A DNA stretch of 64,000 bases, taken from positions 124,001-188,000 of the forward strand of contig NZ_BEWL01000003.1 in assembly GCF_002723915.1 (NCBI RefSeq). The letters run 5' to 3'. This document shows positions 1-8,558 of the stretch, piece by piece. How positions within the stretch are numbered: position 1 is the stretch's first letter; every line of letters starts with the position of its first letter. Source of the stretch: Gluconobacter albidus (GTDB lineage Bacteria; Pseudomonadota; Alphaproteobacteria; Acetobacterales; Acetobacteraceae). The notes under the pieces are model-generated. The model was not told the DNA's origin and searched no databases. It saw nothing but the letters and a program-made list of their open reading frames with translations. Position numbers and translations under genes: made by a program.

Positions 1-542
1 GCCATCTGCCGCTGCTGGTCTTCGAAGCGCCTTATGTGGCGCTGCTGGAAGATGCGCTGGCCGGACGCCGGATGATCGGCGTGATCCAGCCCCTCATGGA
101 CCCTGATACGGACGAGCACCCCCTGCTCTACCGGACCGGAACGCTGGGCCGCATCACGGAATTTGCCGAACATACGGATGGCACCTTCACCGTCACCCTT
201 CTCGGCATTTCCCGCTTCCGCCTGATCCGCGAAACCCCAACAGAACGCGGCTGGCGCGAAGGCATCATCGACGCGACCCCGTTTGCCGCGGATCTGGTCG
301 AGGAAGACCCGATGCCGATCAATCGCGAACTGCTGCTGGAAGGCCTGAAAACCTATCTCGATTCCCGCGACCTTCAAGCAAGCTGGCCGCTGATCGAGGA
401 TATGGACGATGAGACACTGCTGGTTGTCCTGCCGATGCTCGTGCCGTTCACCCCAGTGGAAAAGCAGTCCCTGCTGGAAGCCATGACGCTGGATGAGCGT
501 GCCGGGCTCTTGCTGGATCTGCTGGAGAGGGGCATGGAATAA
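1..542 (+). CDS. LON-substrate-binding-domain protein (5' end outside window)
   Basis: The reading frame is open from the window edge, so the true start lies upstream. The first visible residues ([11 protein letters not shown], then a long helix ending [10 protein letters not shown]) match the beginning of the Lon N-terminal domain. The protein ends at about 180 visible residues without any AAA+ or protease domain, so it is a stand-alone Lon-N protein, a common alphaproteobacterial family of unknown precise role thought to bind substrates or regulate proteolysis. It is followed 2 bp later by a Trm112-like gene, an arrangement suggesting co-transcription. The family call is firm; the cellular function is not known. 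Confidence 0.85.
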   Translation, partial: HLPLLVFEAPYVALLEDALAGRRMIGVIQPLMDPDTDEHPLLYRTGTLGRITEFAEHTDGTFTVTLLGISRFRLIRETPTERGWREGIIDATPFAADLVEEDPMPINRELLLEGLKTYLDSRDLQASWPLIEDMDDETLLVVLPMLVPFTPVEKQSLLEAMTLDERAGLLLDLLERGME

Positions 543-544
543 CC

Positions 545-724
545 ATGACGACTGAACTTGATCCCCGCCTCCTTTCCCTGCTGGTCTGCCCTCTCACCAA
601 GGGACCGCTGACCTATGACCGCGAGACACAGGAGCTCATCAGCCCCCGCGCCAAACTCGCCTTCCCGATCCGGGACGGGATTCCGGTCATGCTGGCTGAC
701 GAAGCCCGTCCGATCGAGGCCTGA
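545..724 (+). CDS. Trm112 family small protein (UPF0434 type)
   Basis: A 59-residue protein starting [20 protein letters not shown] and ending in a conserved segment [16 protein letters not shown]. The LVCPxTKGPL start and the IRDGIPVML core are the hallmarks of the bacterial Trm112/YcaR family, small zinc-ribbon-like proteins. Only one cysteine remains here, so the zinc-binding pair seen in some members is absent. Eukaryotic and archaeal Trm112 activate methyltransferases; the bacterial role is largely unproven. It starts 2 bp after the upstream stop codon and is probably translated from the same mRNA. Confidence 0.85.
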   Translation: MTTELDPRLLSLLVCPLTKGPLTYDRETQELISPRAKLAFPIRDGIPVMLADEARPIEA

Positions 725-768
725 TTTCTCCAGACCTGTCTTCCGGGCCTGACCTCAGGACCTGATCG

Positions 769-2337
769 TCAGACTTTTTCCCTGATGCCGTTGTGGGACG
801 GCATTTTCGGGGCAGCGGGCTGCGTTCCCCGCTGCAAGGGGCGGGAATGGGCTTTGCGGACCTTGAAATTCCGCACCACGCGCGTCAGCTCCCCGGCATC
901 GCCCACCAGTTTCTGGCTGGCGCTGCTGGTCTGATGGACAATCGCGGCGTTGCTCTTGGTCACGCCCTCCAGCTGCGTCGTGCTGGCGTTGATGTCCATG
1001 ATGCGCTGGGCCTGTGCCTCGGCGCCCGAGGCGATCTGCCCTACCGCCGTTCCCAGACGTTCGACCGACGTACTGATGTTGCCAAGGGCCGTACCGGTCT
1101 CGTCGACCATCTGCACGCCGCGCTGCACATCCTGCATGCTGCTGGCGATCAGCGACTTGATCTCCTTGGCCGCCGTGGCGGAACGCTGCGCCAGAGCCCG
1201 GATTTCCTGTGCGACGACGGCAAAACCACGCCCCGCATCCCCGGCATGCGCGGCTTCCACACCGGCATTGAGCGCCAGAAGATTGGTCTGGAACGCGATT
1301 TCGTCGATGACGCCGATGATCTGGACGATCCGGTTGGAGGACGAGGAAATCTTGGCCATCGCCTCGACGGTCTTGCCGACGATTTCACGGCCCTGTTCGG
1401 TTTCCTGACAGCAGTCCGCTACAGTCGTATCGGCCTGCCGGGCCTCATCGGCCACGGCCTTCACCGAAGACGTCAGTTCGGCGATATTGCGCGCCACGGC
1501 CGCCAGCGCATCGACCTGTTCGGCGATGCGGCCGGTGATGTCTTCCGTGGAACCGCTGATTTCGCGGGCTCTCTGTTCCACAGCGCCCGAAGTTTCGCGA
1601 ACGGCATGGACGATCCGCCCAAGTCCTTCACAGGCACGATGAAACGCACCGCCCATGCGACTTGAGCCGTTTTCCAGAGACGGGTCGATCTGCTGGACCA
1701 GATCGCCACCTGCCATGCGATCCAGCGCATCGGCCAGCGCATCCGACAAAGCGGCGAGGCTCTGGATCCGCTCGTTTTCCGCACGCGAGCGTTCCTGTAC
1801 ATCCAGATTCTGGGTGTAGGTTTCCAGCCCGAGCTCCATATCCAGCAGGCCACACCGGATCAGAAGCCCGATCTGAGCAGCCGCTTCCTCGGCGGACGTG
1901 CCCTGAGCCGGGCGACGCAGGAGACGGTCCAGAAAGCTGCGGCGTGGCTCGGGCCAGTGCTGACGGAGCAGCTCTGTCACCATGCCTTCGATCAGCAGGG
2001 CATAACCGCCGACATACCACTGGGGCTTGAGGCCGATCCGGGCATGCGTATTGCCGATCGCACGGGTACTGGCGACGTAATCGGCGCCGAACTCGCCTTC
2101 AAGAATCTGCTTCCAGTGCTTTTCCTGCTGGCTGCGCGCGCCATTGCGGTGCTGTTCGCTGGAAAAGAACTTGTTCAGGGCCGGGGTCTTGAGGATCCGA
2201 CCATAGAAATGGTCCAGCGCAGCCCCCAGAACGCTCAGGGCCTGCGGGCGGATTCTGGCCAGATGGGCTTTCTCAGCCGCGCCGATGCCAAGAAAAAGCA
2301 GTCGTTCGGCAATGTCTGCCTTGACCTGCTCAGTCAT
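769..2337 (-). CDS. Soluble globin-coupled methyl-accepting chemotaxis protein
   Basis: A 522-residue protein with a globin-type (protoglobin/GCS) sensor in roughly residues 10-185 and a chemotaxis signalling domain in the C-terminal half. The segment [18 protein letters not shown] carries the predicted heme-proximal histidine at about residue 98. The tip of the signalling hairpin is recognisable ([21 protein letters not shown], shown in part). No membrane segments are present, so it should act in the cytoplasm, sensing oxygen or another heme ligand and controlling CheA, as HemAT does. The start at 2337 is preceded by GGAG; an upstream in-frame start at 2409 lacks this support and adds a tail not typical of the family. 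It is a single-gene unit. Confidence 0.88.
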   Translation of the reverse strand: MTEQVKADIAERLLFLGIGAAEKAHLARIRPQALSVLGAALDHFYGRILKTPALNKFFSSEQHRNGARSQQEKHWKQILEGEFGADYVASTRAIGNTHARIGLKPQWYVGGYALLIEGMVTELLRQHWPEPRRSFLDRLLRRPAQGTSAEEAAAQIGLLIRCGLLDMELGLETYTQNLDVQERSRAENERIQSLAALSDALADALDRMAGGDLVQQIDPSLENGSSRMGGAFHRACEGLGRIVHAVRETSGAVEQRAREISGSTEDITGRIAEQVDALAAVARNIAELTSSVKAVADEARQADTTVADCCQETEQGREIVGKTVEAMAKISSSSNRIVQIIGVIDEIAFQTNLLALNAGVEAAHAGDAGRGFAVVAQEIRALAQRSATAAKEIKSLIASSMQDVQRGVQMVDETGTALGNISTSVERLGTAVGQIASGAEAQAQRIMDINASTTQLEGVTKSNAAIVHQTSSASQKLVGDAGELTRVVRNFKVRKAHSRPLQRGTQPAAPKMPSHNGIREKV

Positions 2338-2437
2338 AGTCGGAGTCTCCAGAGCGTGGATTTGGCGCATGTTCAAGCCAAAGCCCCTAACACGCCAAGT
2401 GTTACGCAATCATGAAGAAGCCCCGACGGATTTCCCG

Positions 2438-2806
2438 TCAGTTGGGCGTATTGTTTTTCCCGTAAGAAACTTCGGTATCAGGCGTTGCGGGGTGTGGCGC
2501 GATATCGACGCTGCCATTCTGACCGCCGAAGGACATGCTACCGGAGGATGGGCCGCTGCCGGTGTCCCGTGAGGGCGACGCTGGACTTTCCGCACCCGGC
2601 GGCATGGGCATGACCGGGGCATCATCAGCGTAGGACACGCCGCTTCCCTGACGGTGACGGGCGCTGGCATGGGAATGCGATCCGTGACCGGGGCCTGCAC
2701 CCGGCGGCGGAAGGGGAGCCATGTCCGGGGACGGCCCGCTGAGCATGGAGCCGCAGCCTGTCATGGCAAGAAACGACAGCAGGAAGAGGGAAGAAACGAA
2801 ACGCAT
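2438..2806 (-). CDS. Putative small lipoprotein, Pro/Gly/Ser-rich
   Basis: A 122-residue protein starting MRFVSSLFLLSFLAMTGC, a signal peptide ending in a lipobox-like MTGC with the lipidation cysteine at residue 18. The mature part is low-complexity and rich in proline, glycine, serine and histidine, with no domain I recognise. A longer version starting at 2899 would add an unlikely N-terminus in front of the signal sequence, so the 2806 start is preferred. It is probably an acetic-acid-bacteria-specific envelope lipoprotein of unknown function. Confidence 0.6.
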   Translation of the reverse strand: MRFVSSLFLLSFLAMTGCGSMLSGPSPDMAPLPPPGAGPGHGSHSHASARHRQGSGVSYADDAPVMPMPPGAESPASPSRDTGSGPSSGSMSFGGQNGSVDIAPHPATPDTEVSYGKNNTPN

Positions 2807-2913
2807 GGCAGGTAACGTAGCACTTTTCAGCGGTTGACGCATCCCTTTGCGGGATGGGACACAGCGCGTTCCCGCCGCGACCAGCGGCCTGTCCAGCAAG
2901 GATGCACTCTACC

Positions 2914-3576
2914 ATGTTCGAAGGCCGGATCACGACCCCCGCTACACGGCGGCGCGCCTGGTGGGACAGTCTGTTCGTGGACCATTCCATCTTCCGGCTC
3001 GGCTGGACCAATCTCGCCCCCGTCGTGCCGGGCAAGGTGTGGCGCTGCAACCACCCCACGCCCTCGCGGCTGCGGAGCCTGAAGCGGCGGCTGCATCTGA
3101 AAACGCTCGTAAACCTGCGCGGACATCGCAAATGCGGCTCCGATGCGCTGTCCCGCGGGGCAAGTGCGAAGCTGGGACTGGTGCATCTGGACATGGCATT
3201 CGAAAGCCGGGGCGCCCCGCACCGTGACCGCATCCTGCGGTTTTACGACATGTACCAGACGCTGGCTTTTCCCATGCTCATGCACTGCAAATCCGGCGCG
3301 GACCGCGCGGGTCTGGCATCCGGACTGGTGCTGATGTTCGAAGGCGGCTCGGCTCAGGACGCTCTGGGGCAACTGCACTGGCGGTTCGGGCATTTCAACC
3401 GTTCCCGCACCGGCATTCTGGATGCGTTTTTCCTACGCTACCAGAAAGAAGCCGAGGGACGTCTGCCGTTCATGGACTGGGTACGGAACGAGTATGATGA
3501 AGACCGGCTCCGCGCCGATTTCAAGGCCGGAAAGCTGGCCTCCTTCGTCAATGACAGCATCCTCCGCCGGGAGTAA
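2914..3576 (+). CDS. Cysteine-based protein tyrosine/dual-specificity phosphatase-like protein
   Basis: About 220 residues. The sequence MLMHCKSGADRAGLASG contains the HCxxGxxR P-loop, with the nucleophilic cysteine and phosphate-binding arginine of the tyrosine/dual-specificity phosphatase superfamily. Upstream, LKTLVNLRGHRK resembles the beta-strand and loop that carry the general-acid region of SIW14/DSP-like phosphatases. There is no signal peptide, so it should be cytoplasmic. The start at 2914 is preceded by AAGGA about 11 bases upstream; a slightly earlier start at 2902 is possible. Its substrate cannot be told from the sequence; neighbours give no clear hint. Confidence 0.78.
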   Translation: MFEGRITTPATRRRAWWDSLFVDHSIFRLGWTNLAPVVPGKVWRCNHPTPSRLRSLKRRLHLKTLVNLRGHRKCGSDALSRGASAKLGLVHLDMAFESRGAPHRDRILRFYDMYQTLAFPMLMHCKSGADRAGLASGLVLMFEGGSAQDALGQLHWRFGHFNRSRTGILDAFFLRYQKEAEGRLPFMDWVRNEYDEDRLRADFKAGKLASFVNDSILRRE

Positions 3577-3602
3577 CGCTCCGGGAGTGAGGTGCTGGCC
3601 GG

Positions 3603-4202
3603 TCAGTCCGTTTTCGGGTCTGCCGCGCCGAGGGAGCGGATCAGGTCCAGCATCCGCTTGCGGACCGCGGGGTCCGGGATGCGGTAATAGGACCGGACCA
3701 GATCAACCGTCTCGCGGCGGCTGAACAAGGCGGCCTCGTCCACCGGCAGATCGAACAGACGCGGCGACGCAGCGCTTCGGGACGGAAGAGCGCCAAATGC
3801 GGCCTGTGTTTCGGCGAACCCCGTAACGGGCCCCTTGAAAGGCTTGGGCTGGCCAAAAACCGGGGTGAACGGCCGACCGGTCTCGGGAAAAGGCCGCGAC
3901 GCAAACTCCCGCGACTCCTGAGCCTCCCGCATATCATCGAAAAAGAAGCCGACCGGGACGTCCAGAATCTGCGCCAGATCGTAAAGACGGCTGGCGCCAA
4001 CGCGATTGGCGCCACGTTCGTACTTCTGGATCTGCTGGAAGGTCAGGCCCAGCGCCTCGCCAAGCTTTTCCTGCGACAACCCCATGAGGGTACGGCGCAG
4101 CCTGATACGGTTGCCGACATGGACGTCTACAGGCCCGGCCGCAGCGGAGCTGCGGGTTTCGGAGCGAGCACGATCCGAGGAAGAGGACTGTTTTTCTGGC
4201 AC
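3603..4202 (-). CDS. XRE-family helix-turn-helix transcriptional regulator
   Basis: About 199 residues. An HTH_3 domain lies near residues 30-85: VGNRIRLRRTLMGLSQEKLG followed by LTFQQIQKYERGANRVG, the standard XRE DNA-binding helix pair. The C-terminal half is specific to this alphaproteobacterial group and ends in a helical segment (RRETVDLVRSYYRIPDPAVR). The start is uncertain: GTG at 4202, TTG at 4238, or a later one; conservation in this group begins near DVHVGNRIRL. The upstream region carries an inverted repeat that could be an autoregulatory operator. The target genes are unknown. Confidence 0.8.
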   Translation of the reverse strand: MPEKQSSSSDRARSETRSSAAAGPVDVHVGNRIRLRRTLMGLSQEKLGEALGLTFQQIQKYERGANRVGASRLYDLAQILDVPVGFFFDDMREAQESREFASRPFPETGRPFTPVFGQPKPFKGPVTGFAETQAAFGALPSRSAASPRLFDLPVDEAALFSRRETVDLVRSYYRIPDPAVRKRMLDLIRSLGAADPKTD

Positions 4203-4210
4203 ACCATGAT

Positions 4211-4246
4211 GGTTAATAAAACTACAACAGCTTGTCAATGTTAACC
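4211..4246. promoter_or_regulatory. Inverted repeat GGTTAA-N24-TTAACC, possible operator of the XRE regulator
   Basis: GGTTAA at 4211-4216 is mirrored by TTAACC at 4241-4246, and an inner palindrome ACAACAGCTTGT lies at 4224-4235 with nearly the same centre. The element is just upstream of the regulator start and overlaps a TTGACA-like hexamer on the minus strand. Such nested symmetry is what a dimeric HTH protein would bind, but this is inference from one site. Confidence 0.3.
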
Positions 4247-4256
4247 TTTTTGTGTC

Positions 4257-5756
4257 CTATCTGTGTCGGCTCCGAACCGCAGGAAACAGGGCCAGAATCA
4301 TACACAGGATCGCCAGCGCCAGTGGTGTGGCGCGCCCGAAACGGGAGAAAAATGTCGGGGGAAGCGGCGACGGAATATCGCTGACCAGAACATCGGCCAG
4401 CCCCCAGCCCAGACGGGCGGTTTCGTGCCCGGTCGCGTCATAGATGGCGGAAATTCCTGTATTGTTGGCAAAGACAACCGGCAGCCCCTCCTCCACGGCG
4501 CGCATCCGCCCGGTGGCGAGATGCTGGCGCGGACCGGCGCTGTTGCCGTACCAGGCATCATTCGAAATCGTGACCAGCCAGTCCGGACGATCGTTGCGGG
4601 CCGTAACGGAGCCGGAGAAAATGATCTCGTAACAGACCATCGGCCCCACGCGGCCCAGACCCGGCAGATCCCATGTCTTCAGACCCGGCCCCGGCGTCAG
4701 GACACCGGGCAGCACGTTGAACGGCAGGATCCAGGGCTGGTATTCGCCGAACGGCACCAGACGGCTCTTGTCATAGATGCCCGCAATACTGCCATCGGGA
4801 GCAACCGCGATCAGACTGTTGAACCAGTCCTTGCCGGACTGCCGGTCCGAGCCAACCAGAGATGGCGCACCGTCTGCGGCCCGGGCGATCATCTGCCGGG
4901 CGAGCGTGTCTTCGTCCAGAAGGCCGGGAAAGCCGGATTCCGGCCAGATCACCACGGGCGATCGGCCACCCTGCGCATAGGCTTTCTGCACGCCCTGTGC
5001 CGTCAGACTCAGATAGCGGCGAAAATTTCCGACCGCATCCGCATGGCTGATGACTTCAGCTTCCGGCACGTTGCCCTGCACCAGAACGGCACGGGGATTG
5101 GTGATGCTCAGAGGCGTTGCAGAGGACAGACGCCACGCGCCCGCACCGATCCAGAGCACGCAGACGGCCAGTACCGCCAGCGTCGCGCGCCTGCCGCGAA
5201 ACACCGCAAGCGAACCAAGCACGAGGGCCAGAGACAGCCCGTCCACACCCAGAACGGCTGCGGGCTGGATCAGAACATCTCCGGCAAGACCCGGCAGTTC
5301 AAGATCGCTCCCCAGCGGATTCCATGGAAACCCCGAGAACATGAAGACGCGCCCCATGTCCATGACGGTCCAGCTTCCCGCGAACATCAGCACCCGCCGC
5401 CAGCCTGACGGCACCACGCGGCACAGCACGGCCGGAACGCAGATGAACGGGGCGATCAGCAGCGACACGCCGGGAGACGCAAACGGCACGACCCACCAGA
5501 ATTCGTGAACGCGCGTCAGGATCGCATTTGTCAGCCAGTAGAGCCCGACTGTGTGAAAACCCATCCCGAACAGAAAGCCGCACCATGCCGCCTGCTTCCA
5601 CGACCGCGCATCTTCCGACACGCGATACAGGACCATCAGTCCCACGGGCAGCAGAAACAGGAAATGGACCGGAGGCAGGGACAGGGCTGCCAGCGCTCCA
5701 GCAAGCAGCATCAGTCCGGCGAGCCGCCAGCCACGGATAGGGAGCGTCGAAATCAT
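4257..5756 (-). CDS. lnt: Apolipoprotein N-acyltransferase
   Basis: An integral inner-membrane enzyme that adds the third acyl chain to the N-terminal cysteine of outer-membrane lipoproteins. About 499 residues: an N-terminal block of hydrophobic helices (residues about 8-210) and a periplasmic nitrilase-like domain. The catalytic triad is visible: Glu in VVIWPESGFPG (about 273), Lys in YDKSRLVPFGEYQP (about 330) and Cys in MVCYEIIFSG (about 375). Start 5756 gives MISTLPIRGWRLAG leading directly into the first helix; a longer form to 5813 is possible. Several lipoproteins in this window are potential substrates. Confidence 0.93.
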   Translation of the reverse strand: MISTLPIRGWRLAGLMLLAGALAALSLPPVHFLFLLPVGLMVLYRVSEDARSWKQAAWCGFLFGMGFHTVGLYWLTNAILTRVHEFWWVVPFASPGVSLLIAPFICVPAVLCRVVPSGWRRVLMFAGSWTVMDMGRVFMFSGFPWNPLGSDLELPGLAGDVLIQPAAVLGVDGLSLALVLGSLAVFRGRRATLAVLAVCVLWIGAGAWRLSSATPLSITNPRAVLVQGNVPEAEVISHADAVGNFRRYLSLTAQGVQKAYAQGGRSPVVIWPESGFPGLLDEDTLARQMIARAADGAPSLVGSDRQSGKDWFNSLIAVAPDGSIAGIYDKSRLVPFGEYQPWILPFNVLPGVLTPGPGLKTWDLPGLGRVGPMVCYEIIFSGSVTARNDRPDWLVTISNDAWYGNSAGPRQHLATGRMRAVEEGLPVVFANNTGISAIYDATGHETARLGWGLADVLVSDIPSPLPPTFFSRFGRATPLALAILCMILALFPAVRSRHR

Positions 5757-5847
5757 GAGAAAACCGTCCGGCTGACGAAGGGGCTGAAACAGAAAACAGC
5801 CGGCTTTCTGCAATGTTCTGCGAAAAATCCGGCTGCAAGGCAGGCTG

Positions 5848-6753
5848 TCAGTCGAGGGCGTCGCGCAGGCGGCGTTCGTAATGGCGGTAATACTTGTCCG
5901 CCAGCAGTTCGCTCTTCACCAGAACAGCCACATCCGTTGTGTTGAACTGCTCGTCCACCACGGCGCCATCACCGACATAACCGCCAAGACGCAGATAACC
6001 CTTGATCAGCGGCGGAAGCTTGTTGAGGCAGGCGCGATAGTCCAGCACATGCGGATCGGTCCGCTGCATTTCCACATAACGGTCCGGCAGCGCGCGGATA
6101 CGCAGCGCCGGCGGGGCCAGATGGTTATGATGCATGTAGGTGAGCTGGTCGGCCAGGGCATCCGGATTGGTGCCCGGAAGACTGCCACAGCCAAACAGCA
6201 CGTCGATCCGGTGCAGGAAGATGTAGGACGCAATGCCACGCCACAGAAGCTGCATGGCGGAGCGGCCGCGATACTCCTTCGCCACGCAGGAGCGCCCGAC
6301 TTCAAGCAGACGACCGGGAAATTCCGTCAGGGTCGAGATGTCATATTCGGAGGACGTGTAAAAACGCCCCACCTTCTCCGCGGCATCAGAACGCAGCAGA
6401 CGATAGGTTCCAACGACACCGGCGGCACCGGGGCCCTTGTCGTGGTCAATGACCAGAAGGTGATCAGCCGCCTCATCGAATTCGTCGACGTCCCGCTTGG
6501 TACGGAAGGCGCGTTCGTCCGGATGGGCGCCAAGTTCTTCGAAAAAGACACGGTACCGCAGGGCCTGGGCAGCGTCGCGCTCTTCATCCGTCTCGGCGAT
6601 GCGCACACCCAGCGTACCGCCGCGCAGTTCCTGAAAGCCGCCTTCGCGGTTCAGGGACAGGGAGGAGAGAGTCTCCATCTGACGCAAGGTTTCTTCGCTG
6701 CTGACCAGCGTATGTGGAGCGGAAATGGGGGTGCCATCCAGTTTGGTGGTCAT
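5848..6753 (-). CDS. olsB: L-ornithine N-alpha-acyltransferase (OlsB-like GNAT)
   Basis: A 301-residue member of the OlsB/hemolysin-like GNAT group. OlsB makes lyso-ornithine lipid from ornithine and 3-hydroxyacyl-ACP, the first step to phosphorus-free ornithine membrane lipids. Diagnostic stretches are ALRYRVFFEELGA, the DEFDEAADHLLVID segment, and LEVGRSCVAKEYRGRSAMQLLWRG. The start codon ATG at 6753 overlaps the stop of the upstream Fur gene as ATGA, so translation is likely coupled. No olsA gene is adjacent. A wider acyl-ACP-dependent acyltransferase role cannot be excluded. Confidence 0.82.
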   Translation of the reverse strand: MTTKLDGTPISAPHTLVSSEETLRQMETLSSLSLNREGGFQELRGGTLGVRIAETDEERDAAQALRYRVFFEELGAHPDERAFRTKRDVDEFDEAADHLLVIDHDKGPGAAGVVGTYRLLRSDAAEKVGRFYTSSEYDISTLTEFPGRLLEVGRSCVAKEYRGRSAMQLLWRGIASYIFLHRIDVLFGCGSLPGTNPDALADQLTYMHHNHLAPPALRIRALPDRYVEMQRTDPHVLDYRACLNKLPPLIKGYLRLGGYVGDGAVVDEQFNTTDVAVLVKSELLADKYYRHYERRLRDALD

Positions 6754-7283
6754 GATCCGCTCTTGTTCCTGTTTTCTGGAGGAGATTTTGTCCTGTCCTC
6801 GGGCTCGGCACGACGGCCGAACAGCTCGATACGGTGGGAGACAAGGTCAAATCCCAGACGCTGGGCAAGCTGGGCCAGAAGACGGACAGGTTCGTCGTCC
6901 TCGAATTCGATGACCCGCCCGCTGTCCACGTCGATCAGGTGATAATGGTTGCCGCTGTCGCTGGCTTCGTAGCGTGCCCGTCCGCCGCCGAAATCGCGAC
7001 GTTCGAGAATACCTTTCTCCTCAAGGAGACGCACCGTGCGATAGACGGTCGCCACGGAGATGCGGCTGTCGATCTCGGAGGCACGGCGATAGAGTTCTTC
7101 GACGTCGGGATGATCGTCAGCAATGGACAGGACATGTGCGATGACACGTCTCTGACCGGTCATTTTCAGACCGCTTTCCACACACAGGCGGGCAATGTGC
7201 GAATCATCCGGCACGGGGGAAGAGGAGGCCTTCCGATTCCCGGGGCTGCTGCGTCTCTCAGCGGTTTTCGTATCTGCGACCAT
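6750..7283 (-). CDS. fur: Fur-family metal-responsive transcriptional regulator
   Basis: 177 residues. The winged-helix DNA-binding domain includes MTGQRRVIAHVL and ISVATVYRTVRLLEEKGILER, and the dimerisation domain includes NHYHLIDVDSGRVIEFED, with the metal-binding histidines and the IEF segment of Fur. It lacks the C-terminal CxxC pairs of gammaproteobacterial Fur, as is usual in alphaproteobacteria, where the orthologue can respond to iron or manganese. It lies between mucR and olsB in the same direction; the last bases overlap olsB. A second family member with CxxC pairs (zur-like) lies at 46.4-46.9 kb. Confidence 0.88.
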   Translation of the reverse strand: MVADTKTAERRSSPGNRKASSSPVPDDSHIARLCVESGLKMTGQRRVIAHVLSIADDHPDVEELYRRASEIDSRISVATVYRTVRLLEEKGILERRDFGGGRARYEASDSGNHYHLIDVDSGRVIEFEDDEPVRLLAQLAQRLGFDLVSHRIELFGRRAEPEDRTKSPPENRNKSGS

Positions 7284-7339
7284 ATCTGCGGCCTAGCCGA
7301 AAAACAGGCGTGTTGTCCACTTTATGGAGCCTGTCGGGA

Positions 7340-7381
7340 TTTTCCCTGTCGCCGGGATGAAGAAACCGGCGACAGGGAAAA
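7340..7381. repeat. Perfect 16-bp inverted repeat between mucR and fur
   Basis: TTTTCCCTGTCGCCGG at 7340-7355 is exactly complementary to CCGGCGACAGGGAAAA at 7366-7381, with a 10-base loop. On both strands the hairpin starts with T and ends with A, so it does not have the 3' U-tract of an intrinsic terminator. It begins just downstream of the mucR stop codon and may be a transcript-stabilising or processing hairpin, or a protein-binding site. Confidence 0.7.
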
Positions 7382-7388
7382 GAGGCTC

Positions 7389-7796
7389 TCAGTCTTCGCG
7401 ACGACGGCCAAGACCGATCTTGCGGGCCAGCGAGGAACGGTGGTTCGCGTAGTTCGGAGCAACCATCGGGTATTCCGGCGGCAGGCCCCAGCGCTCGCGA
7501 TATTCCTGCGGCGTCATGTTGTAGGCTGTCTTGAGGTGACGGCGCAGGAGCTTCAGCTTCTTTCCGTCTTCAAGGCAGATGATGTAGTCCGGGAAAACCG
7601 ACTTGCGCGGCGAAACGGCCGGGACCAGCTTCTCGGCAGGAGCCTCTTCCGGAACGTTCACCGTTGCAAGAGAGTCATGGACGGACCGGATCAGGGCCGG
7701 GAGAGCGTCAGCCGGAATATCGTTGTTTGATACATAGGCCGTAACAATCTGCGCGGTCAGCTGATGCAGTTCGGGAGCATTTGTCTCTTGCGACAT
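7389..7796 (-). CDS. MucR/Ros-family transcriptional regulator
   Basis: 135 residues. The C-terminal half contains the MucR signature: YIICLEDGKKLKLLRRHLKTAYNMTPQEYRERWGLPPEYPMVAPNYA (shown here only to mark residues about 71-117), a degenerate Ros-type zinc finger in which the usual first CxxC is reduced to one cysteine. MucR proteins act as H-NS-like global repressors of surface polysaccharide, motility and cell-cycle genes in alphaproteobacteria. It is upstream of fur, in the same direction, separated by 105 bp holding the perfect inverted repeat. The start ATG at 7796 gives MSQETNAPELHQLTAQIVTA, the usual family N-terminus. Confidence 0.9.
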   Translation of the reverse strand: MSQETNAPELHQLTAQIVTAYVSNNDIPADALPALIRSVHDSLATVNVPEEAPAEKLVPAVSPRKSVFPDYIICLEDGKKLKLLRRHLKTAYNMTPQEYRERWGLPPEYPMVAPNYANHRSSLARKIGLGRRRED

Positions 7797-7885
7797 GATA
7801 AATTTAAGTCCTTCATCCTTGAGAGAGTGAGCATGTAGCAGTCATGAATTGCTACGTTCAAGCATAAAAAGAAAGAAACGGGCCC

Positions 7886-8128
7886 GTGACAGAAAATGAA
7901 ATATTCTTCATAGATATAACGGAGAAAAAGTGCCCCATGACGACTGTATATGTGCGAGCCAAACTCGATGCCATGACTTCCGGTCAGGAACTTGATGTGT
8001 GGCTCTATGGAACAGAAACACGAAAGAACGTCAGGGCATCAGTGCAGGCACTGGGGCATACAATTCTAGCTGATTCCCCTGTTTCAGACAGAGCGGATCT
8101 TTACTGTCTGAGTATCAAAAGGCGTTAG
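7886..8128 (+). CDS. TusA/SirA-like sulfur-carrier family protein
   Basis: 80 residues starting with GTG. The segment ITEKKCPMTTVYVRAKLDAMTSGQELDVWL matches the TusA family fold: Cys-Pro at the start of helix 1, then a helix and a beta strand. TusA-type proteins relay persulfide sulfur, for tRNA thiolation or molybdopterin synthesis; members of this short divergent type are often of unknown partner. The gene and its 5' flank (7800-7920) are visibly more AT-rich than the surrounding DNA. It converges on rimI, overlapping its last 14 bases. Confidence 0.7.
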   Translation: MTENEIFFIDITEKKCPMTTVYVRAKLDAMTSGQELDVWLYGTETRKNVRASVQALGHTILADSPVSDRADLYCLSIKRR

Positions 8129-8558
8129 AAACAAGGACATGCGCGTCACTTCCGTCCCTGTAATAGCCGCGGCGCAGGCCAGCTTTTACAAAACCGCAAG
8201 CTTCATACAGCGCAATGGCCGGATTGTTACAGACTGCTACTTCTAGAAATACTTGTCCTTTGGGCAGAATGGCCTGCACCAAAGACCTTCCGACACATCT
8301 GCGGCGAAAATATGGATGAACGGCAAGTGTCAGGATTTCCGTTTCATCCAGAACTGTCCGCGAGAGAATGAAACCGGCAGGAATATTGTCGATCAGTGCA
8401 ATAACGACTTCCGTTCTCTGCATGGATAGTAAATCAATAAAGGACGCCGCACTCCAGACTTCTCCGCCATGAAATGCGGCTTCATGAAGCTCCGCCAGAA
8501 GCGGCGCACATTCGATCCCCATCGTCCGCAGCTCAAACGCCTGTCCCGGACTGCTCAC
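8115..8558 (-). CDS. rimI: Ribosomal-protein-alanine N-acetyltransferase-like GNAT
   Basis: 147 residues of the GNAT family. The acetyl-CoA-binding stretch is VHPYFRRRCVGRSLVQAIL (the R/Q-x-x-G-x-G/A loop is altered to RRRCVG), followed by FLEVAVCNNPAIALYEACGF, the typical RimI-like LEVxxxNxxAxxLYxxxGF motif. The GTG start at 8558 overlaps the tsaB stop as GTGA. tsaB-rimI pairing is widespread, and RimI acetylates ribosomal protein S18 in Escherichia coli. Its DNA is more AT-rich than neighbours. An internal ATG at 8522 is an alternative start. Confidence 0.8.
   Translation of the reverse strand: MSSPGQAFELRTMGIECAPLLAELHEAAFHGGEVWSAASFIDLLSMQRTEVVIALIDNIPAGFILSRTVLDETEILTLAVHPYFRRRCVGRSLVQAILPKGQVFLEVAVCNNPAIALYEACGFVKAGLRRGYYRDGSDAHVLVSNAF

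Noticed and set aside
7340-7381. Perfect inverted repeat considered as a terminator
   Set aside because: Both strands end in GGGAAAA, not in a T-run, so it is kept as a repeat and not a terminator.
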